A stretch of DNA of 64,000 bases from Cricetomys ansorgei (Eukaryota; Chordata; Mammalia; Rodentia; Nesomyidae): positions 15,166,501-15,230,500 of the forward strand of contig JAMJFZ010001815.1 of the NCBI GenBank assembly GCA_026225945.1, in the 5' to 3' direction. This document shows positions 1 to 11,084 of this stretch, piece after piece (the stretch's first letter is position 1; each line of letters begins with the position of its first letter). The position numbers and the translations under genes are program-made. Below the pieces are notes generated by a model. That model did not search any database, was not told the DNA's origin, and was given only the letters and a program-made list of their open reading frames with translations.

Positions 1-560
1 CAAACAAAGCTGCCATGAATATTCATAAAAAGGTTTTAGTGTGGAAGTAAATTTTTATGGCTCTGGAATAAACTTCCTAGAGGAAGATTACTGTGCCACA
101 TGGTAAGTAAATGTTTAGTTTTTATAGAAACTGAAATAGTTTTCCAGATTGCATGGACTATTTCACAATCCCTGCAGCAATGCATGAGAATCATTTTTCT
201 CTCTTTCCCACTAACATTTTGGGTTGTCAGTTTCTAATCTTATCTGTTTTAATAGATGTGTAGTTATTTATCATTTTGGTGTTAATATGTCAGTATCATT
301 GACAAGCTTTTCTCATGTTGTGTGTTACCCTTACAGATTTATAATCTAGAAATTGTTATTTTTGTCCCATATATACAGTGTCTGTCTTTTTAATCTCTTA
401 ATGTATTTCAAGACATAGCTGTCTTTTGTACTAATTCTGATCTGTATATTTCATTTTATGGATTATGCTCTTAGTGTCATTTCTGACAGTTCTTCTACCA
501 TTGTTAGCATCCAAAGACACTTTAAGTATAAAAGATTTATAATGAGAAGTCAGTTCAGTT
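1..560 (-). mobile_element. Old LINE-1 fragment (ORF2 3' part/3' UTR)
   Basis: Read on the minus strand this matches the order of the 3' part of mammalian L1 ORF2. Hallmarks seen on the plus strand are the antisense of the 'gctgtaccattt...cagcaatgcatgagaat' section, a 'ttgttgtcagt'-like step, the 'aataggtgtgtagt'-like step and, near 455, the 'tttatgga ttatgctcttagtgtcat' section. It is heavily diverged and full of stops, so it is an old relic rather than a recent insertion. The upstream end runs off the window. Confidence 0.6.
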
Positions 561-1290
561 TATTTAAGTATAATGCCTTATTGCATGAAAACAAAAACAT
601 AATTTAAGAAGTTAAGAATTGGTTTTGCATGAAAGAGTAAAACTATAAAGAATCATATATTTTGTAAGATTGATAACATCTTACTGCAGGTATGTATGAT
701 GGAATAGATTCATCATTGTTGCATGAAATTATAAGAAACATTTTTTGTTGGAAAATGGTGTGAAATATAGCATGTAGAATTAGTAAAAAAAAAATCACAG
801 TTACCAGAGGTGGTGTGCACTGAACAATGAAGAAGTGTTGTACACTACACAATTGGCTGGAAAATATACAGTAAAAGCTGGCTTGTCTTTAGAGTCAATG
901 TCAAGGACAGCACAGATCATCAATTAGTCTACCTGATATCTTACCAAAGTCCAGTTTTAGCTTGAGGTCAGAGGTCCCAGGAGAGATGTGGAGTCAGACA
1001 ACTAATATAATTGATAAGGAGAGAATGAAGACAGAGAGAGAGAGAAAGGTGCAAGAGGTGTGCACACACACATTCTTGTGTACTAACAAATTCCAGCAGG
1101 TCAGGGTTCCAAAGAGAAGGCATGGAGTCAGTGGGGGAGGGAATAGAGGTGGAGTCATGTCAAGGATGGGTCACTCATACCCTTTATTCAGACTTCTATT
1201 TTCTATTGAACTTCTGTCTCCATTCCAGCTTCTTCTCTATATCCTTTCAATAAAATCATCTCCATAAAATCATACATATACACATTCACA
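561..1290. other. Unassigned AT-rich sequence
   Basis: No recognisable gene or repeat. The 960-1270 part is purine-rich then pyrimidine-rich and carries AATAAA-like motifs near 1248 and 1264, which could belong to an old LTR, but no TG...CA ends or target duplication could be defined. Confidence 0.3.
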
Positions 1291-1299
1291 CTCATCTTG

Positions 1300-1560
1300 G
1301 GAGAGAAGAAAAGCTTCAACACATATACATCTCACATCCATATACATCGTTTAAGCTTTAATGCACACACACTTTGCCCTTCCCCATCTTGTAAACTTCC
1401 TCTTCCTTATGGATGTAGCAAAGCTCCAACACAAAACAATCTTACTCACACATCTGGCAAGCTTCCCTCTTCCCTTTTTTTGTAGATGAAGTCAAGCTCC
1501 AATATATACACATTTCACTCATATATCTTAAAATCTTCCATTTTCCTGTTATTTTCATAT
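1300..1560. repeat. Degenerate tandem region, ~70-110 bp spacing
   Basis: A motif of the form 'aaGCTtCAAcAcatatACAtctcaC' recurs near 1311, 1420 and 1489, each followed by a pyrimidine-rich 'cttcc...' stretch and a 'ttatggatgtag' or 'ttgtagatgaag' spacer. The copies are too diverged to fix a single period. It may be an old minisatellite or the inside of an LTR. Confidence 0.4.
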
Positions 1561-2234
1561 ACACCTATATACCTTTTAAACAATACCCTCTATGTAAGAA
1601 GAAACTGTCTCATAATCATGAGTCCTATTTTTCCGAGTAAATGAATATAAGTTACTTATTTAAAAAAACAGGTTGCTTTCAATACCCATACATAATTATG
1701 CATGAATACCCAGCTTTCCATGTACTTTTTCACCACAATATACCTATACCCCTGAAGCAATAATTTTATTATTATAGATTAATAGAGTCTAAACAAGCCA
1801 AGTATTCTCACAGCCAGTTTCTATTGTAGCTGGCAGGTAGTTGTCTTGCAGTTACTAGGAAACACAAGTACATGACATAGTATCCTAACTTAACACAATT
1901 ATTATTTAGTTAAAGCAGTAATACAAGTTTGTTATTAACTAGAAAACTTTAAGTCATTGAGTCTTTTTATTTTTCTTAGGCAAAGGGGAATCTGCCCAGT
2001 CTACATGCCACATAGCCCTATATTCAAAAACTCATCAGTAATTTTACAATTGTAAAAACTAAGAAATATCAAATTAATTGTGAGAAAGGAAATTTAATCT
2101 TAGCGGTGGGCACTGAAATTCACTTGTTTTACTTAGGCCTGTCTCTCATAGATGAAACTTGTGGGAACTAGCAACCACGCTTTCTTTGTTCTTGTTCTTT
2201 TAACCAAAGTGAGAATTCACCTGCAAAGAATGTA
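1561..2234. other. Unassigned AT-rich sequence
   Basis: No open frame of note and no repeat family recognised; homopolymer A/T tracts only. Confidence 0.3.
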
Positions 2235-2302
2235 TTTTCTTGTTGTTGTTTTTGTTAGGTTGTTTTGTTGTTTGTTTTTGTTTTGTTTTGTTTGTTTTTT
2301 TA
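2235..2302 (+). repeat. (TTTTG)n/(TTG)n simple repeat
   Basis: T-rich run with G every 3-5 bases, as left by the decayed antisense A-tail of a retroposon. No body of a SINE could be recognised beside it. Confidence 0.7.
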
Positions 2303-2634
2303 TAGTTCCTTAGGTTACTTGTACCAAAACAGCTTGGTTATTCTTTCTGGATTTCCAATACAGTTACCAATTCAAATGAGTGGCACTGCCTTTTAGAAAA
2401 TCACAACTGTTGCTATGTGTGCCAGTAGCACTGTCCAGAGGGATTAGAAACTCCCGTAGAACTTTCATACCACAAAATAAACAAGGAAATCATGACAGAG
2501 GCCACTACTCTCAGACTCCACAGGGGCAAGGGGTACTTGGGTGACAAATATCTTGGGGCATTGCCTCTCTGAGATACATTCATTGGAGCCGTGCAAACCA
2601 ATGAGCTGTCCAGCCTCATTAACCTCATAACAGA

Positions 2635-3088
2635 CTGGAAATCGTCAGTGATGGTTCTTGGCAATGCCTGAAATTTGTTGCTGTGTTTGTATTTTCTGAA
2701 TTGAAAGTTCCTGGGGGGAGAAAAGAGTTTCATGAGGCCCAGGAAATCCACAAAGCTTGCAAGTATCAGGAAGCTCCTAAAACTGAAAGTCACATGAATT
2801 ACAAGCACTTCTCCCAAGTTGTACAAACAGCATCATTTGATGGGAAGAACGACTCTGATGTGGCAAACTACTTAAAAGAAGAGCAGGAATTTTTGGACAG
2901 CAGTTTCTGTATGTATTCATTCATGTTAGAGTGGGGTTTTTGGAGAGGAAGCTGTTTTTGAGTCTCTGTGCTCCTATAAGTAAACCCCAAACTATCCTGT
3001 TAACTGAAATATGGGGGTCTTTTTGTCGTTGGCAGATGACATGGGGGAAATCGAGGTCTTCTTTGAGGATTCTTATTCTCAGGAATAA
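2635..3088 (+). pseudogene. Exon-like pair with in-frame GT-AG join, unidentified
   Basis: A frame runs open from about 2635 (after a possible acceptor AG at 2632-2633) to 2908. It is followed by a GTATGT donor at 2909, a 127-bp gap ending in a pyrimidine-rich stretch and CAG at 3035, and a further 51 bases to a TAA at 3086-3088. Joining 2908 to 3036 keeps the frame and gives about 109 codons without a stop. The inferred peptide is rich in charged residues and ends in an acidic tail (GEIEVFFEDSYSQE). An AATAAA overlaps the stop codon at 3084-3089. I do not recognise the protein. It could be the last two exons of a decayed or lineage-specific gene, or a chance open stretch; there are no other genes nearby to help. 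Confidence 0.3.
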
Positions 3089-3218
3089 AGTAATTTAAGA
3101 ATGGATTCAAAGGAAAGTTTGTTTGTTTTTTTTTTAATTAGAGTTAAAAATAAAATCCCCAGGACAATCAAGCTGTAAACCTCAGCAGCTGCCTGGAAGA
3201 GAGAAAACAAGAAAAGTC

Positions 3219-3384
3219 ATGTCATTTAAGTTGACATGGAGTTCAGACATGTTAGACAAACAACCAAATGACAGGAAGGAAGGCTGTAGAAAAAGAGTAA
3301 GACAACCCCAAATGCTGAAAAAACCCAAAGTGCTAAGGAAAGCAAGCTTAGAAGTGATTAAAAATATAGAAAAAAAAATGAGTG
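3219..3384 (+). pseudogene. Short basic, lysine-rich open frame, unidentified
   Basis: An ATG at 3219 opens a lysine/arginine-rich frame of about 55 codons that then runs into a T-rich tract of low complexity. The residues DRKEGCRKRVRQPQMLKKPK show the composition. Upstream of it the same frame is open for some 40 bases. It lies 130 bases downstream of the exon-like pair and in the same orientation, so it may belong to the same decayed locus. No homologue recognised; chance is a real alternative. Confidence 0.2.
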
Positions 3385-4681
3385 TATTTTGTATTTTTTT
3401 TTTTTTTGTTTTTTGTTTTCTGTCTAAGTCAGAAAATTGAACAACCTTATGACGCTTCATGGCTATGGTCTGGTGAGCCATGGAAGTATTGATGGAGAAT
3501 CTGTGAGTGAAAAGTATTTTATCTCATGAATGAACTAACTATCCCACCTATCTTTTTAGCATGGGTTAAGGTGAATCAATAGAGAGAACTAAGGGGTTAC
3601 ACAGCCCTTGACCTGGATGCTCAGACATGCAAAAATGGCTTTTGTGTGTGACATAAACATTTCTTTGTGGCAGTCCTGATATGTCTACCTTTACCATTGT
3701 GCTAATGAAATGTACCTCATTGCAGGTTTCATGCTCCCTTTGATCTTTAAGAAGTCTTTTAACCCAAGGCCATGTTTTCTTAAAATGGAGTATCCTACAG
3801 GACAATTGCAGACATGATATGAAATTGCATTCCTCCTTGATAAACAGAGTTAATTATTGAGTATTGAAATGTCCTCCCAATGGCTGATGGAGTAAAAAAG
3901 GTACTGAATTCCCAAAAGTAACATATATGAGACAGGGTATTATGGAGGCTGTGATGGCTGTTGTAGCTGGTAAGAAATGAAGCTGAGAATCATCTCTTGT
4001 TCCAGACAGAATTTGTGGGCACAATGGAAATATCACAATGTTAAGAAGACATGGGGTTGCTATTTATTGTAACCTTTCATTTGTCAGGATAATGTAGAGA
4101 CAAGGAGGATATGACAGAGATGTTGACTTGTCACTTCTTACAGCCAACAGAAGGCTAGAGAATATAGTAAAAAGTAGCTCCTTGGATGAAAACCCTTTCT
4201 TAGGATGCAAAAAACATGAAACCCGTGGGAAAAATTGGACAGTGCACAAGAGCAGACATTATAGGAAATATGAATGACATCCCTTGAGTCCAATAATATA
4301 GACGAGGAGAAAATCCATTACTGGACATGCAGACTTTGGGACCTACAGAATGGACAGTGAGGAAGAGAATATAGTAGAAGCAATACAACACCTCAAATCT
4401 GGTGTTTAATAAACAATGAAAAATTTACATATCAGTGTACAAGCTAAGGATGTTACTATAATGTACCAGTAAAGGCAACTCTGATAATCAGGAAATACTC
4501 AGCATCTGTAAAACTAGAATTGTTTTTTTTTTTTCTAAACAATAAACCAAATAACCAAAAATAAACTAAAGTCTTTGTGAGCCTGGCTTGTGAGGTTATA
4601 GGACATGGGGGTGAATTGAATAACTTGAGTGCCATGGGAATAAAGAAGTGAGTGATGTATTTACTCTTTCCTCGTTGACAG

Positions 4682-4886
4682 AAGGTTGCATAAGCTACAG
4701 AAGTTCAAAAGAAAAAGTGTCTGATATGCTATCCCATACAAGCTATTGGGGAAACCTGGTAATCGCTGCCTGGGGTTCTCACAAATATCAGGAACTGGAG
4801 GACAACATAACAGAGGAATGACAAGCATTCATTGAAAATGCCGGGTACAGTGAGACAGTGCTCAAAGCCCCCTTAAACCTGGCAAG
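4682..4886 (+). pseudogene. Exon-like island, 205 nt, one in-frame TGA
   Basis: A pyrimidine-rich acceptor (ends TTGACAG at 4681) and a strong donor (AAG|GTAAGA at 4887) bound 205 nt. Read from 4684, 67 codons contain a single stop, a TGA between NITEE and QAFIENAGYSETVL. That TGA could be a decayed CGA (CpG transition), which is the usual fate of an arginine codon in a dead gene. The peptide looks protein-like in composition (WGSHKYQELEDNITEE before the stop). I do not recognise the family. Best reading: an exon of a pseudogene; chance cannot be excluded. Confidence 0.3.
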
Positions 4887-5332
4887 GTAAGAGTGTGATC
4901 ACAGGACAGAATAAAATATGGTTGGCGCAGCTGGAACCTCAGAATTAGTATGAGACTTTGATGACTGTGTTAGCTTTAAATGGTAGGAGAAGTACAGGCA
5001 GATCTGGATGCTTGGGAATCTCATGTAAATAGGGTTTGTAAATTGCTGAAATCATCAAGAAGGAGTGAGAGGAAGTGTAAACAGACAAAGGGTCAGATCA
5101 CTCAAAGACAAATAAAACAAAATTTATGTTGAGCTGGAAAATCAAGGTAGGAAAAATGAGTAGAAAGCCAATGATTGCTAATGAGTTTTTAGAAGGCTTT
5201 AAACCTTGAACAGCAGTTCTTAGGAGATGCAGATGATGACACTATGCAGGTGAAAAAGATTAAGTTAGTCCTTGGTGCAGGCAATTATCCTCCCTACACC
5301 TTTCTCTTGTAAGACAACTGGGGTTATTTCAG

Positions 5333-5480
5333 CAGCCAGGTGTAGTTGATGGAAAGGTCAGGACCACAGTGCTGACCAGAGGAATGTCCGAACTTCGAAG
5401 TGAGTTTCAAAAGCAGGTACAGAACATTGAAGCACCTTCTCCTCCCTGATTGCAGCTGAAGCAGCTCCAGAGAGACCATG
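5333..5480 (+). pseudogene. Exon-like island with coiled-coil-like peptide
   Basis: After a TTATTTCAG acceptor at 5332, a frame starting at 5333 is open for about 36 codons (…RGMSELRSEFQKQVQNIEAP…) to a TGA, then continues open (LQLKQLQRDHG) to a GTGAGC donor at 5481. Heptad-like spacing of L/F/V residues suggests coiled coil. Internal GTACAG and TTGCAG sites offer other exon boundaries. Same strand as the neighbouring islands, so possibly part of one decayed locus. Confidence 0.25.
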
Positions 5481-5805
5481 GTGAGCAGAATGATATACAA
5501 TTGCAATGATGAGGCTGATTTCTCATAAAAAAATAACTGGAAGGTAGAGGGTTGAGACTAGGAAAAGTCCCTCGCCATGGCATCATAACCAAATTATTAT
5601 TTTGTCAGAAAAAAAAAAAAAGACTAGAAGTGATAAGAGTTTATGTTGGATCTGCCTTTTTTTTTTACCCTTTTTTCTTTTTTCTTTTTTGCATTTCTTT
5701 AGTTACCCCCAAATCAACTGGCACTAACTGGGATGGTTGGCATTGTTTCTCAGAGACACTGTCCATTCTTTTTGAATGATATAATGACCATTAGGTGTTT
5801 TACAG

Positions 5806-6010
5806 ATTTGGAAAAGCAACAGAAAACACAGTGAAAATATCAATTAAAGGATGTGAAGGAGGTGGGAAAGGGTACCTATGGATATTACACGGCTTTTTTG
5901 TGAAAGTCTCAATGCCACGGACGAGCTCTATCCTCATGAATTGTTGGCTGACAAAGCCCCTGAAACCCACCAAAACATCAAAACTATTGACTGTATGCCA
6001 TAAAAATATG
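5806..6010 (+). pseudogene. Exon-like island, 205 nt, frameshifted
   Basis: Acceptor TTTTACAG (ends 5805) and donor ATG|GTGAGT (6011) bound 205 nt, the same length as the island at 4682-4886. No single frame reads as a convincing protein throughout: one frame gives an opening run with two stops, another gives ESLNATDELYPHELLADKAPE and then a stop just before the donor. This fits a frameshifted exon of a pseudogene. Not identified. Confidence 0.25.
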
Positions 6011-6099
6011 GTGAGTCTTTTTTTTTTTAATTAAAGAGATCACATGTTTTAGATGCAGAAAGTAGAGAAATCATGCTAAGGAGACGTATAACTAACATA

Positions 6100-6215
6100 C
6101 CAGGGAAAATGTGCTCTCCAATATCCACATGGGGAGGAGAGAACTGATGCTTACAAATTGGTCTTTGACCTGCACCAGCATACACACACACACACACACA
6201 CACATACATATATAT
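6100..6215 (+). mobile_element. Tail of a tRNA-derived SINE (B3/B4-like) with (CA)n
   Basis: The order 'ggaggagagaactga', 'acaaattggtctttgacctgcac' and a CA run (6182-6203) corresponds to the 3' part of rodent B3/B4 SINEs, which commonly end in CA repeats. The head is not recognisable. Confidence 0.5.
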
Positions 6216-6634
6216 TTTCTGTGGAATGTTAGTAGTATAGTACATGCATTGCATACCCAAGCAGGGCTACTAGAGGCAAGTCTCCACTAGCAATGACATG
6301 ATATTTTTCTGGCACTCTGGAAGCCATCCAGTGTGAAGAAAAGTTACAGCTCAGATGTTATGGGTGCAACCAACTATTGTCAGATTATATTTAATGCTCA
6401 GTCCACAAAACAGAACTCATGGTCAGTTCTATAATACAAGGTCATTATTATTATGTATTATAGAGGTTATTGTAGAGGTCATTGACATCAAATGGAAAGC
6501 AAATGATATTCTATTATATAGACCTGATGATGTGCCTGATCAATTGTTTTCTAGGTATTGATTCACATAGATTACTGCTGCAGTCAGCCTCAGTTGACAA
6601 GGGAAGAAAACTTTAAAACCATTGTTCATTAAAC

Positions 6635-6815
6635 GTATTTGTGTGTGTGCGTGTGTGTGCTGATGCAAAAAATAATGGCTGTCATGTAGAGGTAAGAGGC
6701 CAACTTACAGTTATCAATTTTAACTTTCCATGTGGGAATATTAGGGAGCAAATTCTGGTCATCACATTTGGTGGTGATTCCTTTAACCTACTGAGCCATC
6801 TCACTGGCCCAGAGA
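6635..6815 (-). mobile_element. B3/B2-type SINE
   Basis: Antisense order: GT-rich tail, 'agaggtaagaggccaactt', 'ccatgtgggaatatt', and the tRNA-like head read in reverse as 'cctttaacctactgagccatctcactggccc'. The end near 6811 is the antisense of the canonical 'ggGCcagtgagatggctca' start with the Pol III A box. Confidence 0.75.
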
Positions 6816-7144
6816 CACATTTCTTTCTGATATGAATAAGGCACTGCACTGACTCATAGCTAGTCATCCTCCTGAGAATAATCAACATGCTGTGGCATAG
6901 TATTAGAGTATTCAGCAACAAACAGAGTAAAATTTCTAAATATCCATCCCAGTACCCTCCCCAAAGACTCAGGAAACATTGTAGAAAAGGGAGTGGGGAA
7001 AATCTGTAAGCCAGAAAATGGTGTTGATTGTTGTATAGTGATTTCTTCTCAATACAGACTTACTTTGGAGGTAGAAGGATCTTATTGGATTCAGGAAGTA
7101 AATAAAACATGAAATTCAACAGGTAAACAATATTAAAAAGACTT

Positions 7145-7320
7145 AAGATATATGTGCGTGTAATGTATATATGTGTGTAAGCCTGCGTGAATGTTTGCAT
7201 ACCATATGTGTGCTAGAGGGTAGAAGAGGGCATAAGATCCCATGGAACTAGTGTTACACTGTGATCAACCATGTGTGTGTTCAGCAAGAGCAGCCATTAC
7301 AACAGCTCCTATCATTCTGA
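7145..7320 (-). mobile_element. B3-type SINE, diverged
   Basis: Antisense B3 order: GT-rich tail (7150-7215), 'agagggtagaagagggcataagatcccatggaactagtgtta' and 'caagagcagcc' close to the tRNA-like head. The head itself is degraded. Confidence 0.65.
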
Positions 7321-7324
7321 TTTT

Positions 7325-8370
7325 TGGCATACCTAAAACTTATTTATTTCATTCACATTCTTGAAAGCATATTCAATGGAGTATAAAATTAAATTATTAA
7401 CATCATTAAGGTTTAGAACTCTGTACGTACTGCATGGAAAATGTAACTTGTTTTCTTTGTATTCTGGAAACACACTGTGTATTAAATTTTAAGAAACATG
7501 CAAGCAAACCTTGAATACATAATCATGACTTTTCAAGGAAATAGATGTAAAAGGCACATAATCAGATAAATATATACTATACTAGTACTCTTATATATTA
7601 CAACAAAAAATAAAGCTGTGTTTCTACAAAAGGAGCTCTGGAGGGGATGGGTAATTCTGTTGCAGTTTATAAAAGGCCCCAATGATGAGACATACCTAGT
7701 TTTTGTCAAAACAGTGAATGAATTATGTATATTTCTTGGAAAATAATATTTTAACATCCTTTCCTCTGACCTTTCTGTATTTTCACAAATTTAGGAGTGA
7801 AATATATGCTAAAATAATATTTAATATTAAGATCTATTGTACTTATGATTATTTCTATCTGAGAGGAGCTCCAAAGAGTCTTCTAATTTCGTTGTTTTAT
7901 TTACTGAATTTGTCATAAGGAAACAGAATTAACCATTCTGCAATAAAATCTCAATAATCAGTTTTTGAATGATTAAGGAAGGACATTCTAGCAAAATACA
8001 GAAACAAACAAACAAACAAACAAATACATGGTATTGATACTGAGTATGTTCAATAAGTAGAATGAAATCCAGGAGCCACTGTCAACAAGTAGGCACATAG
8101 AGATACAAGTTTAGCAGGTGCAGCAAGCTACTACAGGAACCCAGGTTCTTCCTACTTGTAGGTCCTATCAAAGACTATAAATCATTCAAAAATTAGTTAT
8201 AGCATAGTTTCTGAATTTATGATATTCTTTTTAAGAGCAGACCTTAGATGTCCATCAGGGAAGCAGAAAACCTAGGGTTCAGACCATTGCTACATTGTAG
8301 GCATAGATTTATGGGGACTAGAGAAGTAGGTAGTGAGAAAATTAAACTTCTTATTTTTCTCCTTTTATCA
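7325..8370. other. Unassigned AT-rich sequence with (CAAA)n
   Basis: A CAAA run sits at 8007-8030. Otherwise no gene or repeat recognised. Confidence 0.35.
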
Positions 8371-8374
8371 TTAT

Positions 8375-8530
8375 ATTTATTTATTTTTATGCTGTGTGTA
8401 TATATGCCCACATGCATGCACGTAGAATGACATATGTGTGGAGTTAGTTCACTGATCCTGTTATGTCAGTCTGGAGATTGAACTCAGCTCACATGGTTTG
8501 TTTGCAAGTGCCTTTACCCATTGAACACAC
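8375..8530 (-). mobile_element. B3/B4-type SINE, diverged
   Basis: Antisense hallmarks: GT-rich tail, 'ggagattgaactcagctcacatgg' and 'ttgcaagtgcctttacccattgaacacact', which is the reversed tRNA-like head. Diverged copy. Confidence 0.6.
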
Positions 8531-9865
8531 TTCATATAGATTTTGAGGATATACTCTGCTAGATTTGGTGATGGATTTGAAAGAGTAAGAAAAACAAAGT
8601 GTAATTCAATTTATTTTTTAGTTTAATGTGAGCAAGTGAGAAATAAGAATTTGTTTCTCTGACATCAGAAAACAGGATTTATGAACAAATTATGATAAGT
8701 TTTAGACATGTTTGAATAACTAAGAGAGGTTCAAGTGATAAGGTATTGGAGATATTTTGAAAACTGTACATTGCTTCCATGCAGTCTCAGAGATGATGAT
8801 GTAAAGGCAAAATAATCCTGGACTAGATAATATCTAAATGTAAAAGATTTTGGTGTGATCCCTTCGCAGATAGACATGTATAAAAGTTGAGAGCAGTGAA
8901 GTTTAAATCTCAGGCACACATCAAACTACATACAAACTACAAAAGTAAGGTAACCAACAAGTGAGGAAGATAGAACAACCAAAGAATGAGGTCAGAAATG
9001 AATACTGTTCATTTTTGTTCAATGAGCTGTTCAAAATTGTTCAATGTGTCAAACACAACTCGTGATTTACTAGAGATGAAATACTGGAATGAGTCAATTA
9101 GCATGTAAACTCAACAGTAGTTAATAATAGTTACCAGTGAAGATATTTCAGTGGATAGTGGGAATAAAATTTATATGATTCAAGAGAAAATACAAAGAAT
9201 GGGAGTTGAAATAGGCATAATAATTACTAGTTCTCCAGATGAGTCCTAAAACCAGTGCCATCAATGTTTTAACTGACATTTCATTAGAAGCACATTCCAT
9301 ATATACTGAATGAGAACCTTATTTTACAAAGATTCTCCAATGATTTATATCTAAATCAGAACTCCTGAAATCCAAGTTTAAGAATCTCTTTTAGGTTTTA
9401 TGAAGAACAACAGTATGACATATCTATTGATTGATAGAGAATGTTTGTCACCAGATTGATTACTGATTAGACAGGGGAAAACAAGAGCAACAAAGAAGGT
9501 GCATTCAGAAGAAAAGTGTTTGAGTCGAGCAGAGCAACAATTGGGATTCTGTAAGCAAGCAGAAGAATTTACATGCAGAAAGCACCAGGCTCCAGAGAGA
9601 AGAAACAGAGATATAAAAACCAAGTTGCCTATTAGTGTCCATATAGAGCTGAGAAAATTTTCTTCTGACTGAGAGGTAAATTAAACAAAGGTATCAGTTG
9701 AATATGAGGAAAGCAGCAGAATATGAGTAAAGATATGAGGAATGTTCATCTAGGATATTAAAAGATGTAATGTACAATAATAGAAAAAGCATGCTAAGAT
9801 GCATGAGAAGTTTGTAGAGCTCCGTTTATTTTAGTGCACACATACTTTTAAGGATACCAGGAAGT
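8531..9865. other. Unassigned AT-rich sequence
   Basis: No gene, SINE or LTR recognised. The short frames here have no family resemblance. Confidence 0.3.
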
Positions 9866-9870
9866 ACTAG

Positions 9871-10293
9871 TGTTATGAATGACCCAAAGCTGCTTGGCCA
9901 CATTCCAGACACTCACTAGGCCACATTCCAAGTTCCCTGGAACTCTCCCAACCCCCACAACCTATTCTATTCCAATGGCTTTGCTCAACCCCCAAACTCC
10001 ACCCCACCTCCAATGGCTTCACCATCACTGAGAGACACATTCACCCGGTAGTCGACTATCAGACCTATGTGCATGTTCCATACAACCCACCATCTCTGTA
10101 TAAGACAAACTAGAAGACCTCTACTTTCTCTATCCCATGTCTTACCCTGATGTCCTGCTCTCTTTCTCTTTCTCTCCATCCCCCCGACTCTAGTTTTCTC
10201 TCTCCCCCCCACTAGAAAGCTGACACTTTGTGTCTCACCACACCCCACTCTTGCATGAGACCCTGCTGCTTGGTATTATGCCCATTTCTATCA
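9871..10293 (+). mobile_element. Solo LTR, 423 bp, 5-bp target duplication
   Basis: The element starts TG (9871) and ends CA (10293) and is flanked by perfect ACTAG copies at 9866-9870 and 10294-10298. Inside are a TATA-like TGTATAAGA at about 10097 and a long CT-rich block (10120-10205) like an R/U5 region, which is why I give it plus orientation. No AATAAA lies inside. A 5-bp duplication is typical of the ERVL class, but the family was not recognised. No internal retroviral genes are present, so it is a recombined solo LTR. Confidence 0.7.
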
Positions 10294-10744
10294 ACTAGTA
10301 CCTGTGTGTTTCCATGAAAACAGGTAAATAAGGCTGATTAATTTAGCAGACACAGAAATTTTCATAGGGATACAATTTAGTACATAGTATTAAGAATTTT
10401 AAGGGCCTGTGAAATTGTTGGTGATGAAATGCCATATAATTTTTAATTGTATTAATTGCATTAATAAAGAAATGCATTGAGTATAAGAAGTTTGTAAGTG
10501 GAGAAAATGCACTAAATATTAAGTGCACTTTTTTTATTTTTTTGCAAGTAAACAAAAAAGAATCATCAGAATTTGTAATTCTACAAGTAAGGTATTGAAA
10601 AGACAGGGAAAGCAGCATTCCTGCTGTGGAATGCTTGCTTGAGAAGTACAGTGGGTTTGCCTTTATCAGTATAATGCCTTGTTATAGAGAGGGTATATGT
10701 ATCATAAGTGACTAGGAAATTTATTATGTGCGGGATATAAGGAA

Positions 10745-10862
10745 GACACCACCACACCCAATTTTTTTTTTTTTTTTTACATAGGTTCTAGGAATCAAAC
10801 CTGGGCCCTTTTCTTCTCCACATAGGCACTTTACTGATCCAGAAATTTCTCTAGCCTCTGCT
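10745..10862 (-). mobile_element. tRNA-derived SINE (ID/RSINE1/B4 head)
   Basis: A T-run (10761-10778) is followed by 'ttctaggaatcaaacctgggccc' and 'cactttactgatccagaaatttctctagcc', the reversed head of ID/B4-type SINEs whose sense form reads 'gctagagatatagctcagt...'. Confidence 0.65.
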
Positions 10863-10924
10863 TTATGGCATATTTTGGATATGTCTTTTTGAACAAGTAG
10901 AACGATTCATACAAGCTGAATGTT

Positions 10925-11084
10925 TTAAAAAAATACTTAATTACTTACTATGAGCATTTGTGTGATGCAGAGTAAGTTTAAATGCACCATGTACGTTTAG
11001 GAGCCCACGGGGGTCAGAAGAAACATTGGATTCTCCAGAACTGGAGTTATATATAGGCAGTTGTGAGCCACATGTAGGTGATAG
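10925..11084 (-). mobile_element. B3 SINE, 3' part, split by an LTR
   Basis: Antisense B3 body including 'gaagaaacattggattctccagaactggagttatatata' and 'gttgtgagccacatgtagg'. It breaks off at 11084, where a solo LTR begins, and resumes at 11477. Confidence 0.8.

Noticed and set aside
2635..2760. Possible RasGEF-like fragment (RKEF...ACKY)
   Set aside because: Only a few residues agree with my recollection of the RasGEF C-terminal motif and neighbouring motifs are absent, so no family name was given.
2413..2826. 137-codon minus-strand open frame
   Set aside because: Overlaps the plus-strand exon-like pair in another direction. Its hydrophobic, low-complexity peptide showed no family, and the plus-strand reading with splice sites is better supported. 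Not fully excluded.
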